From an uncultured Bacteroidales bacterium (GTDB taxonomy: Bacteria; Bacteroidota; Bacteroidia; Bacteroidales; P3): 60,981 nt of DNA. Below are positions 34,826 to 42,452 of the stretch, in pieces (position 1 is the stretch's first letter; every line of letters starts with the position of its first letter). A model generated the notes under the pieces. The model did no database searches and had not been told where the DNA came from. It saw nothing but the letters and a program-made list of their open reading frames with translations. The stretch covers positions 1 through 60,981 of the forward strand of contig CASEWE010000012.1 in assembly GCA_949291555.1 (NCBI GenBank), read 5' to 3'. A program made the translations under genes and the position numbers.

Positions 34826-34833
34826 CAAATTTA
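34826..34833 (-). promoter_or_regulatory. -7 element for the 164-residue gene and macroglobulin
   Basis: Read on the - strand this is TAAATTTG, matching TAnnTTTG. It would give a leader of about 370 bases containing the 19-base repeats. Confidence 0.4.
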
Positions 34834-34954
34834 CAAAGGTGTAGGTTTTGAATTTGTTAAGGCTTTGTTTTTGTCAAAGTGTTGCTTTTTTCAAAGCGGC
34901 AGGGGGGCTTCGAGGTCGTCTGTGGAAAACAATATTATAACTTTGGGTGTAACA

Positions 34955-37900
34955 ATGATGGGAAGATTCTTTTTCCGTTTTTTAGGGATTTTTATTTCTG
35001 TTTTTCTTTTCGGCATGGTTGTCCCGTTGCCGGCACAAGGCATAAGCACATACCCTTACCAGGCGTCTTTCGGCACGCTTCAGCAACCGGGTCCGGACAA
35101 TAGCGCATGGAAAAGCCTTTGTTTCTCGGGCAGTTTGGAAAAAACGACCTCTTCCCAATGGGGTTTTTCCGAAAATCCGGGAGGGGAGCAAGGGGCTTTG
35201 GCTCCGGCCTTTGCTGCCAATGGGCAAATGGAATTCATGCCGGTTTTCTTCAGCCCCGAATTTTTCATGGAGAAAGCCGAAGGACGGGAATACGTGCTTT
35301 CCCTTCAGTTCCTCGTTCCCGACCTGTCCCTGCTTCCCTCCTCCAACAGCTTGGTGGTGAGATTGCAGAAATGCGACGAGGCCGGCGAGCCCTTTTTCTC
35401 GGTCGATGCTTTTTATGAATCCACGGCTACGGTTTACCAAGACGGCATTTCCCAAAGCATCTGGGTCGGCAGCTTGCCGGGCGGACCCCGGGAGGGGACT
35501 TCCGCGCAGACGTTTCGCGTAAAATCCGATTCGATTTCCGGAGACGGCAATTACCGGTTCGCTTTCTTCGTCCTGGGCAACGAGGTGGCTTTTTCCAATA
35601 GCCGGATTTACATTCCGGATTTCCGGGTGGAGGTTTCTTCCGGGAAAGGAACCGATGTGGCGGCCGGCCAGCTTCTTTCCCCGCTTTCGGCATCGACACC
35701 GGGCCCGCAGCCGGTGCGCTTTTTTGTGCGCAACCTCGGAACCGCGGCGGTCGACAGCCTGACGGCTTGCTACCAGGTAGGGCAAGGCAGGGTCTTCCGT
35801 CAGAAGTTTTCCGGATTGGGACTACAAGCGCAGCAGACCGGTACGCTCCAGTTCGACTCTCCGGCCAACTTGCAGGAAGGGCAGCATGAAATCCGTTTCT
35901 GGATCGAATCGGCCGGCGATCCTTCCCGGGAAAACGATACATCGGCGGTTTACGCCCTTTCCATAGGCCCGGCTCTTCCCGCTTCCTCGGCGGCGTTCAA
36001 TTTCTCCTCTTCCGGACAGCGGTTCGGATGGACCGCCCATAGCGACACCTTGGAATTCTCGCCTTCCTGGCAATTCCCTTCGGATGGGAATGATTTTGCA
36101 CCCTCCGCTTCCACCGGGATGAAGGAAAACGCTCAGGGCCACGACGATTATTTGGCAAGCCCGCTTATGGTTTTCGAAAAAGACAGGATTTACCGGGTCG
36201 AAGTGGATTTCCGGGCTATTCCGGGCTTGACGGGAATTTTGGGGCAAAAGGCTTTCTCGGTGTGGCTTTCTTCCGGACCCGGCCGGGAAGAAGTGACGGA
36301 AGGGAAAACCTTGCTTTGGGACGGAGGCGTTTTGCAGCATGCCCTGCAAAGGCGGATCACTTTCTTCTACCGTTCCCCGCAGGAGCAGGAAGCCTGCATG
36401 GTTTTCCGCAGCAACGGCGCTCCTTCCGACGGGGCTTTGCAGCTCGATGGCTTTTCGGTGTCCTTGGCCGATACCAATGCCATGCCCTTGGTGTATGATT
36501 TCGACCCTTTTGCTTCTTCGGACCCCCTCGTGCAGGCGCTCGATTACATGGTGTTCGTGGATCAGGACGGCAATGCGGCTTCCGGCACGGAAACGGTTTC
36601 TTCCTGGCAGGTTTCCGGTCCCGGTTTGGGGAACGGCGGCAGCGAATACGCGGCTTCGGCTCCGGGATTGCAGGGGAAGGCCAATGACTGGATGGTATTC
36701 CATCCGGTTCGCCTCCAAGCCGGCACCACCTATTATTTCAGCTTGTATGCCCGGGTCGGTCAACCCGGTTCCTGGGGACAGGCGAGGCTGGAGTTCTATT
36801 TGCAGCGGGATTGTCCCCGCTATGAACCGGATTATGAAAGCCAGCCGGGATGGAAAGCCTTTACCGAGGATCTCAAGGCGGAATACCAGCGGGTCTTCCA
36901 TGCCATCGACGTAGAGGAAGACGGGTATTATTTCCTTTCCGTGCGCAATGTCACCGAAGTGGACGAGTTCATAACGGCCGAAGACGCTTTGAATTATACG
37001 GTCTACGTAGACAACGTGATACTTTCATCGCGCAATCTCAGTTCCGTGCAAGCGCTCGAAGCCGAAGTCCCGTACGAGGCGCGTCTCGGGCGGGCTGTGA
37101 ATCTGGGCATTTCCGTGAAGAATTTCTCGGCGTCGGAAATCAAGGCTTCGGATTTGCGGTATTGTTACCGGTTGAACCAGGAACCGGCCGTGAAAGAACG
37201 GCCTTTGGGCAATCTTCCGGCACAGGCATTGGAAGAATTCCGTTTCACCACCCGTGCCAGTTTTGCAGGGGAAGGGCCGCATACGGTGAAGTTCTGGGTC
37301 GAAACCCAGGGCTCTTCCGACGAGGTCGATACCATAACCGTGGAAGTGGACAGGCTTTATTCCCGCGATTTGCCCTACGAGGATTCGTTCGCGCCCTCGT
37401 CTTTGAACGATTGGCAGTTTTCCCCGGCAGGTCTCGATGCTTGGTTCTTGTCGCAGGATTCGGCGATGGCTTTCTCGGGAAAGTATGCCATGGGATGCCG
37501 GGCTTCCGCCCTTCAGGCGAGGAATTACCTGGTCTCTCCCCTGTTGAAAGTAGTCCGGGATACTACCTACCGCATCGCTTTCCGGTACAAGCGGCAAACG
37601 GGTGCTTCTTCCCCGGACAGCATCGGCTTGTACTATGCTTACGACCGTTTCGACCTGCAAGGGTTCTCTTATTCCGGCATCGGCATGGAGGCGGCAAGTT
37701 CTTCTTACGTGCAAGCCGAAACGTATGTGCGGTTCCCAAGGAGCGGGGAAGTGTATCTGGCTTTGGGGACACGCCTTTCGCCGGGGTCGCCCTATTTGTA
37801 TGTCGATGATTTTTCAATTGCCGATAGCGTTTTTGCCCATACCACGCGGATAGGGCTCGAAGATCTGGCTTTGCCGGAGGGGCTTTCGGTTGCCGACACG

Positions 37901-39427
37901 GCGAGCAGAGGGAATGCGGAATTCTGGGTGAAAAACACCGGTTTCCTCAATGTGGACACGCTTCGGATAGCCTACTGTTTCGATGAGGCGGCCCCGGTCG
38001 AGATAGCGGCAGGCCCTGTGCGGAGGAACGACAGCCTCCGGGTTTCGATTCCGGTCTGGGGATTGTCCGAAGGAACGCACCGTTTCCGTGCGTGGTCCTG
38101 CATGGTGCAGGAGGGCGAACGTGCCGACGATACGGTTTCAGGAACTTTCTCGATAAGCGGGCTCGCGCCGCTTCCTTTTTCGGAAGGATTCGAAGGCGTT
38201 GTTTCAGGCACAGGGGCTGTCGATGCGAACCGGGACGGGAAGACATGGGAAATCCTCCGCGACCCGGCCGAAGCCTATGCGGGCAATTCCTGCTTGACTT
38301 TCCGCCACATCGATGCCCAGGCCGGCGATGTCTTCTTCACGAACGGCTTCCATATTCCCCGCCCCGGACGGTATCATGTCAGCTTTTTCGCGAAGGCTTC
38401 GGCCTTGAAACCGGACAAGATAGGCCTCCGGCTCATGGAATACGGGCCAGGAGGATTTGCCGGGGAGGACTCTTTGGGCATGGCAAGCCCGGCTTTGCAA
38501 TACGAACGGCAAGCTTATGCGTTTTCGGTAGACCAGCCGGGTGATTTCGCCATCGCTTTCGATTATTTTTCGAGCGGCGTGGAACAGGAATACTTTATCG
38601 ACAGCGTTCGGGTCGATACGGTTCCGGTCCCGCTCCCGCCGACAGGCTTGGCCGTAAAGGCCGGGCAATTTTCGGCAGGATTCGTTTGCTCGAGCCCGGA
38701 AGAAGCAAAGGTGCTCCACCTGTATGCGGCCGACGGTTCGTTCAGCCGGCATTATGCCTGGACCGATCCGGATACGCTGCAGGTTTCGGGCTTGGAGCCT
38801 GCAACTGCCTATTGCGCGAAGGTGCGGGCTTTGAGCCTCATAGGCGATTCGAGCGCGTGGTCGGAAGAAATCCGGTTTTCCACGCTGGATGCCGATCCTT
38901 GTGCCGTTCCGCAAGGCTTGCAGGTCGAAGCGGATACGTTCTTTGCCGTGTTCAGTTGTCTTAGCGAGGTTCAAGAGAAGGTGCTCGAATTGCATGCGGC
39001 CGACGGTTCTTCCGTGCGGGGTTTCCGCTGGGAAGGAGACCAGGACTTCAAGGTCGACGGGCTTGAGGCGGGCACGTGGTACAAAGCCCGGGTCCGGGCT
39101 GTCTGCGGGGAAGGGGATTCCAGCCAGTGGTCGGCTTTCATCGAATTTTCCACTCTTTTCCCGGCAGATGTTTTGCCTGTGGTTTGGGAGCGCGGAAGCC
39201 TCTCCGTCCGGCCTAATCCGTTTGTTTCCGTTCTCCGGGTGGACTTGCCGCTCTGGGCGGAAAGCTGGCAAGTCTGCGGCTTGGGCGGAACGGTGCTCCG
39301 TTCGGCCCGGGTAGCGGTTTCCGGTTCCCGCTTGGAAATCGATTTGGGCGGACTCCCTCCTGGCATGTACCTGTTCAGGGCCATAGGAAGAGAGCGGGCG
39401 GAGACGGCGAAGATCATCAAGAAGTAG
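34955..39427 (+). CDS. Large T9SS-exported protein with beta-sandwich and FN3 domains
   Basis: The start ATG 34955 (or the next ATG at 34958) gives 1490 residues. Signal peptide FRFLGIFISVFLFGMVVPLPAQG. The body alternates jelly-roll-like domains (each with an SPL/WxF type strand pattern, e.g. DDYLASPLMVFEKDRIYRV, NYLVSPLLKVVRDTTYRI) and CARDB-like domains (NLGTAAVDSLTACYQV, NFSASEIKASDLRYCY, NTGFLNVDTLRIAYCF). Two tandem fibronectin III repeats lie at about 1229-1400. The last 75 residues form a type A T9SS sorting domain (SVRPNPFVSVLRVDL, LPPGMYLFRAIG, ETAKIIKK), so it is exported across the outer membrane and anchored or released. No enzyme domain was seen; adhesion or matrix function is inferred. 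Confidence 0.88.
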   Translation: MMGRFFFRFLGIFISVFLFGMVVPLPAQGISTYPYQASFGTLQQPGPDNSAWKSLCFSGSLEKTTSSQWGFSENPGGEQGALAPAFAANGQMEFMPVFFSPEFFMEKAEGREYVLSLQFLVPDLSLLPSSNSLVVRLQKCDEAGEPFFSVDAFYESTATVYQDGISQSIWVGSLPGGPREGTSAQTFRVKSDSISGDGNYRFAFFVLGNEVAFSNSRIYIPDFRVEVSSGKGTDVAAGQLLSPLSASTPGPQPVRFFVRNLGTAAVDSLTACYQVGQGRVFRQKFSGLGLQAQQTGTLQFDSPANLQEGQHEIRFWIESAGDPSRENDTSAVYALSIGPALPASSAAFNFSSSGQRFGWTAHSDTLEFSPSWQFPSDGNDFAPSASTGMKENAQGHDDYLASPLMVFEKDRIYRVEVDFRAIPGLTGILGQKAFSVWLSSGPGREEVTEGKTLLWDGGVLQHALQRRITFFYRSPQEQEACMVFRSNGAPSDGALQLDGFSVSLADTNAMPLVYDFDPFASSDPLVQALDYMVFVDQDGNAASGTETVSSWQVSGPGLGNGGSEYAASAPGLQGKANDWMVFHPVRLQAGTTYYFSLYARVGQPGSWGQARLEFYLQRDCPRYEPDYESQPGWKAFTEDLKAEYQRVFHAIDVEEDGYYFLSVRNVTEVDEFITAEDALNYTVYVDNVILSSRNLSSVQALEAEVPYEARLGRAVNLGISVKNFSASEIKASDLRYCYRLNQEPAVKERPLGNLPAQALEEFRFTTRASFAGEGPHTVKFWVETQGSSDEVDTITVEVDRLYSRDLPYEDSFAPSSLNDWQFSPAGLDAWFLSQDSAMAFSGKYAMGCRASALQARNYLVSPLLKVVRDTTYRIAFRYKRQTGASSPDSIGLYYAYDRFDLQGFSYSGIGMEAASSSYVQAETYVRFPRSGEVYLALGTRLSPGSPYLYVDDFSIADSVFAHTTRIGLEDLALPEGLSVADTASRGNAEFWVKNTGFLNVDTLRIAYCFDEAAPVEIAAGPVRRNDSLRVSIPVWGLSEGTHRFRAWSCMVQEGERADDTVSGTFSISGLAPLPFSEGFEGVVSGTGAVDANRDGKTWEILRDPAEAYAGNSCLTFRHIDAQAGDVFFTNGFHIPRPGRYHVSFFAKASALKPDKIGLRLMEYGPGGFAGEDSLGMASPALQYERQAYAFSVDQPGDFAIAFDYFSSGVEQEYFIDSVRVDTVPVPLPPTGLAVKAGQFSAGFVCSSPEEAKVLHLYAADGSFSRHYAWTDPDTLQVSGLEPATAYCAKVRALSLIGDSSAWSEEIRFSTLDADPCAVPQGLQVEADTFFAVFSCLSEVQEKVLELHAADGSSVRGFRWEGDQDFKVDGLEAGTWYKARVRAVCGEGDSSQWSAFIEFSTLFPADVLPVVWERGSLSVRPNPFVSVLRVDLPLWAESWQVCGLGGTVLRSARVAVSGSRLEIDLGGLPPGMYLFRAIGRERAETAKIIKK

Positions 39428-39432
39428 GTACG

Positions 39433-39446
39433 CGGGCCGCGGCCCG
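39433..39446. repeat. 14-base perfect palindrome after the T9SS cargo gene
   Basis: CGGGCCGCGGCCCG is self-complementary over its full length, 5 bases after the stop codon. A second small hairpin GAAACC-GTT-GGTTTC follows. These could help end or stabilise the transcript; there is no T-tract. Confidence 0.4.
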
Positions 39447-39617
39447 AAACCGTTGGTTTCAGAGCAGCGGAGGCCGCGGGAAGTCATCAAGGAATAAAAG
39501 GGGCGGAAGGCTTGCTTGCAAAAAGTTTGCGGCCCCAGCCGGACGGGTTGGGGCGGAAGAAGCGGCAGGAGGTTCGCCGGCCGGTTTTTGCCGAACCCGC
39601 CCCGAAACAGATTAGAC

Positions 39618-40553
39618 GTGAGAATAGTTTCATTCTATGGCATGGCCGCCAAGCTGGTGGAGGTCGGGGTGTTCGAGGAGCTTCTCGAAGCGCTTTCCCA
39701 CGCTTGGCTCGACGAGGAAGTGGAGTTTTGGTTTGCCAAGGATCTGGCCGACCGCATCCGCAAGGATTTTCCCAGCATGGTGGCGCGTTTTTTGCCTCCG
39801 GCGGGCAACCGGGTCTTTGAAGAAGCGTTGCCCGAGGGGACATCCTTGCTGGTTTGCCTGGGCGGGGATGGCACTTTGCTCGACACCTTGCATCTGGTGA
39901 AGGATTCCGGGATTGCGGTGCTGGGCATCCATTTCGGACGTTTGGGGTTCCTCAACGCCGTGAGCGCCGGGAATATCGAAAAAACGCTTTATCCGGGATT
40001 TTTCGATGATTTCCGCCGTGAAAACCGCTTGGTGCTGGAAGCGTGCGATTTCGAAGTGGACGCGGGCTTTTCCGGGACTTTGCCGGAAAAGTTCCCCTAC
40101 GCGCTCAATGAGGTGGCCTTGCTCAAAGCCGATACCGAGTCGCTGGTTTTCCTCGATGTGTATGTGGATGGCTCGTATGTGAACACTTATTACGGGGACG
40201 GGGTGATTTTTTCCACGCCTACCGGCTCTACCGCCTATTCCCTCAGTTGCGGCGGGCCTATCCTCATCCCTTCGGCCGACAATATCCTCATCACCCCCGT
40301 GGCTTCGCACACGCTTACCGTTCGTCCCTTGGTTCTGGAAGGTTATCAGGAAATCACGGTGAAGGCCCGGGGGAAGGAGCAATGCAAGGTTTCGCTCGAC
40401 TCGCATGCTTACGAGCTCAAAGGCCCTTTCAGTTTCAAAGTCCGCAAGTCGAGCTTCAAGTTCATCACCATTTACCCCAATGACCGGAATTTCTTCGATG
40501 CTATCCGGGAAAAGCTCATGTGGGGCTTGGATATACGCCAGCGTCCCGAATAA
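39618..40553 (+). CDS. nadK: NAD kinase
   Basis: The start is GTG 39618 (MRIVSFYGMAAK), giving 311 residues, within the usual NadK range; an internal ATG eight codons later would cut the first strand. Motifs: the Gly-Gly-Asp site CLGGDGTLLDT, NEVALLKAD, and the nucleotide-binding STPTGSTAYSLSCGGPI. It phosphorylates NAD to NADP in the cytoplasm. In Bacteroidota nadK commonly precedes the uppS-bamA-ompH run, as here; the next gene is 235 bases away with its own -7 element. Confidence 0.96.
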   Translation: MRIVSFYGMAAKLVEVGVFEELLEALSHAWLDEEVEFWFAKDLADRIRKDFPSMVARFLPPAGNRVFEEALPEGTSLLVCLGGDGTLLDTLHLVKDSGIAVLGIHFGRLGFLNAVSAGNIEKTLYPGFFDDFRRENRLVLEACDFEVDAGFSGTLPEKFPYALNEVALLKADTESLVFLDVYVDGSYVNTYYGDGVIFSTPTGSTAYSLSCGGPILIPSADNILITPVASHTLTVRPLVLEGYQEITVKARGKEQCKVSLDSHAYELKGPFSFKVRKSSFKFITIYPNDRNFFDAIREKLMWGLDIRQRPE

Positions 40554-40766
40554 AAGGGCGGTGGAGCCGGGCGGATGCGGTTTGCGGCTTGCGCGAAGCC
40601 TGCGTTCGGACGGCAGGCCGGGAAGGAAGCAGCGGGCCGGGGCGGAAACGGGCGGGGAACGGCAAGCGCCAGCCTGACGGGCAGGCGGAACCCGGTTGGG
40701 GAAGTGGAATCCTTGATTTTTGCTTTGGTTGTAGAAGTTCAAAAAGATTCTAAATTTGTTTTTCAT

Positions 40767-40774
40767 TATATTTG
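40767..40774 (+). promoter_or_regulatory. -7 element of the DUF6089-uppS-bamA operon
   Basis: TATATTTG matches TAnnTTTG, only about 15 bases before the DUF6089 start, in an AT-rich stretch after a GC-rich spacer. The transcript would have a very short leader. Confidence 0.45.
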
Positions 40775-40788
40775 CCCGATTTTGTAAG

Positions 40789-41670
40789 ATGGAAACGATG
40801 TTCAGAAAACCTGTAGGAAGCCTTGCGGCGGTTTTTACGATGGTGTTCCTTTCTATTTCCCTTTCGGGCGGGGGCGCGCAAGCCCAGCGTTCGGAAGTGG
40901 GTATCGGGATAGGCGGCTCTTTCTATCTGGGCGATCTCAACCCGAAGAAGCTGTTTTACGATACCCGTGCAGGAGGAAGTTTGTTCTACCGTTACAATAT
41001 CGATACCCGTTGGGCGTTCCGGTTTTCGGGAAGTTACGGGCGGATAATGGGCAATGACGCCAGTTTCGATAATCCTCGGAATCTGAATTTCCGCAACGAT
41101 CTGGTAGAGGTTGCCGCCATGATGGAGGTCAATTTCGTGAATTTCTTTACGGGAAGCCGCCAGCACCGGTTCACGCCCTACCTTGCATTCGGGGCGGCTC
41201 TTTGTTTTTCGAATCCGAAAGGGCTTTACCCCGATCCGCTCGACGGCGCTAACCGCTGGGTGGCTTTGCGCCCGTTGCATACCGAAGGCCAAGGCTTGTC
41301 GGATTTTGGCGGCAAGGAGTATTCCATGGCGCATTTTGCCGTTCCTTTCGGGCTGGGGTTCAAGGTGAGCATCAGCCGGCATGTCTCCTTAGGGCTGGAA
41401 TGGGTAATGCGCTGGGCGGCAACAGATTATCTTGACGATGTAGGCGGGACGTACGCCGATCCGGGGGTGCTGATGTCGGAATTCGGCCCGGAATCGGCTT
41501 ATTTTGCCGATCCATCGGGCTCGTTCCATGAAGTGGGGGCGCAACGGGGCGACAAGTCTTCGTTCGACTGGTATTCTTTTGCCTTGTTTACGGTTTCTGT
41601 CCGGTTCGGGGAGCGGGATCATTCCTGCCCGGCCTACGATAACCAGGTTGTCTTGAAAAAGAGGAGATAA
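40789..41670 (+). CDS. DUF6089-like outer-membrane beta-barrel protein
   Basis: The start ATG 40789 (METMFRKPVGSLAAV) gives 293 residues. A signal peptide ends near GGGAQA-QRSEVG. The mature part alternates strands with Gly and aromatic residues (GIGIGGSFYLGDLNP, GSLFYRYNIDTRWAFRFSGSYG, HRFTPYLAFGAALCF, FGLGFKVSISRHVSLGLEW), as in 8-stranded OmpA-type barrels. Proteins of this type sit just before uppS and bamA in many Bacteroidota genomes, so a role in outer-membrane biogenesis is suspected. The gap to uppS is 5 bases, so they are surely co-transcribed. Confidence 0.82.
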   Translation: METMFRKPVGSLAAVFTMVFLSISLSGGGAQAQRSEVGIGIGGSFYLGDLNPKKLFYDTRAGGSLFYRYNIDTRWAFRFSGSYGRIMGNDASFDNPRNLNFRNDLVEVAAMMEVNFVNFFTGSRQHRFTPYLAFGAALCFSNPKGLYPDPLDGANRWVALRPLHTEGQGLSDFGGKEYSMAHFAVPFGLGFKVSISRHVSLGLEWVMRWAATDYLDDVGGTYADPGVLMSEFGPESAYFADPSGSFHEVGAQRGDKSSFDWYSFALFTVSVRFGERDHSCPAYDNQVVLKKRR

Positions 41671-41675
41671 GGCCC

Positions 41676-42443
41676 ATGGGTTTCTTGCAAGCTGTCGACA
41701 AAGAGAAAGTCCCTTGCCATGTGGCTATTATCATGGATGGCAACGGCCGCTGGGCGCAGGAAAGAGGATTGCCGCGGGCCAGAGGCCATGTTGCAGGAGT
41801 GGAAGCGGTGCGCAAGGTGGTGAAGGCCGCTCGGCGGGCCGGCGTGCGTTACCTTACCTTGTATGCTTTTTCGGCCGAGAACTGGGCCCGGCCCAAGGAA
41901 GAAGTGTCGGCTTTGATGGACCTGCTGGTTTCCTGCCTGCACGGGGAAATGCCGCTCTTCCTGGAGAACGATATCCGTTTGCGCGTCATCGGGCAGGAGG
42001 AGGCTTTCTCGCCCGAAGTGAAGGCAGCCTTGCAGGAAGCCTTGGACAAGACGGCCGCGAACCGGAGCATGGATTTGGTGCTGGCGTTGAGCTACAGCGC
42101 CCGTTGGGAGATTTCCCAGGCGGCTCGCCGGATAGCCCAGGAAGTGAAAGCCGGAACGCTCGATCCGGAGCGGATAGACCCGGATTGCGTGGCCCGTTGT
42201 TTGTCTACGGCTTTCATGCCCGATCCCGACTTGTTGATTCGAACCAGCGGGGAATTGAGGATCAGCAATTTCCTTCTTTGGCAGATAGCCTATTCGGAAT
42301 TGTTTTTCTCTCCGGTATATTGGCCGGATTTCGATGAAGAAATGTTTTATGAAGCCCTTGTCCGATACCAGCAGCGTGAACGGCGGTTCGGCAAGGTTCT
42401 TTCCGCAACCGGGGAGTCCGGAAAAAGAACAGGGCTCCAATAA
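41676..42443 (+). CDS. uppS: Isoprenyl transferase (undecaprenyl diphosphate synthase)
   Basis: This 255-residue cis-prenyltransferase condenses isopentenyl units onto farnesyl diphosphate to make the lipid carrier for peptidoglycan and polysaccharides. The catalytic Asp21 lies in IIMDGNGRWAQ; RGLPRARGH, LYAFSAENWARP, PDLLIRTSGELRISNFLLWQ and YSELFF are all present. Length is normal. It is 5 bases after the DUF6089 gene and 9 bases before bamA. Confidence 0.97.
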   Translation: MGFLQAVDKEKVPCHVAIIMDGNGRWAQERGLPRARGHVAGVEAVRKVVKAARRAGVRYLTLYAFSAENWARPKEEVSALMDLLVSCLHGEMPLFLENDIRLRVIGQEEAFSPEVKAALQEALDKTAANRSMDLVLALSYSARWEISQAARRIAQEVKAGTLDPERIDPDCVARCLSTAFMPDPDLLIRTSGELRISNFLLWQIAYSELFFSPVYWPDFDEEMFYEALVRYQQRERRFGKVLSATGESGKRTGLQ

Positions 42444-42452
42444 ATCGAGGCA

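Larger units (their letters stand above)
34449..34954. other. 506-base divergent regulatory region
   Basis: No gene. It holds abutting opposite -7 elements at 34818-34833 and, within the long leader of the leftward transcript, a 19-base tandem repeat at 34692-34729. The part next to the T9SS cargo gene (34840-34955) is AT-rich. Confidence 0.5.
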
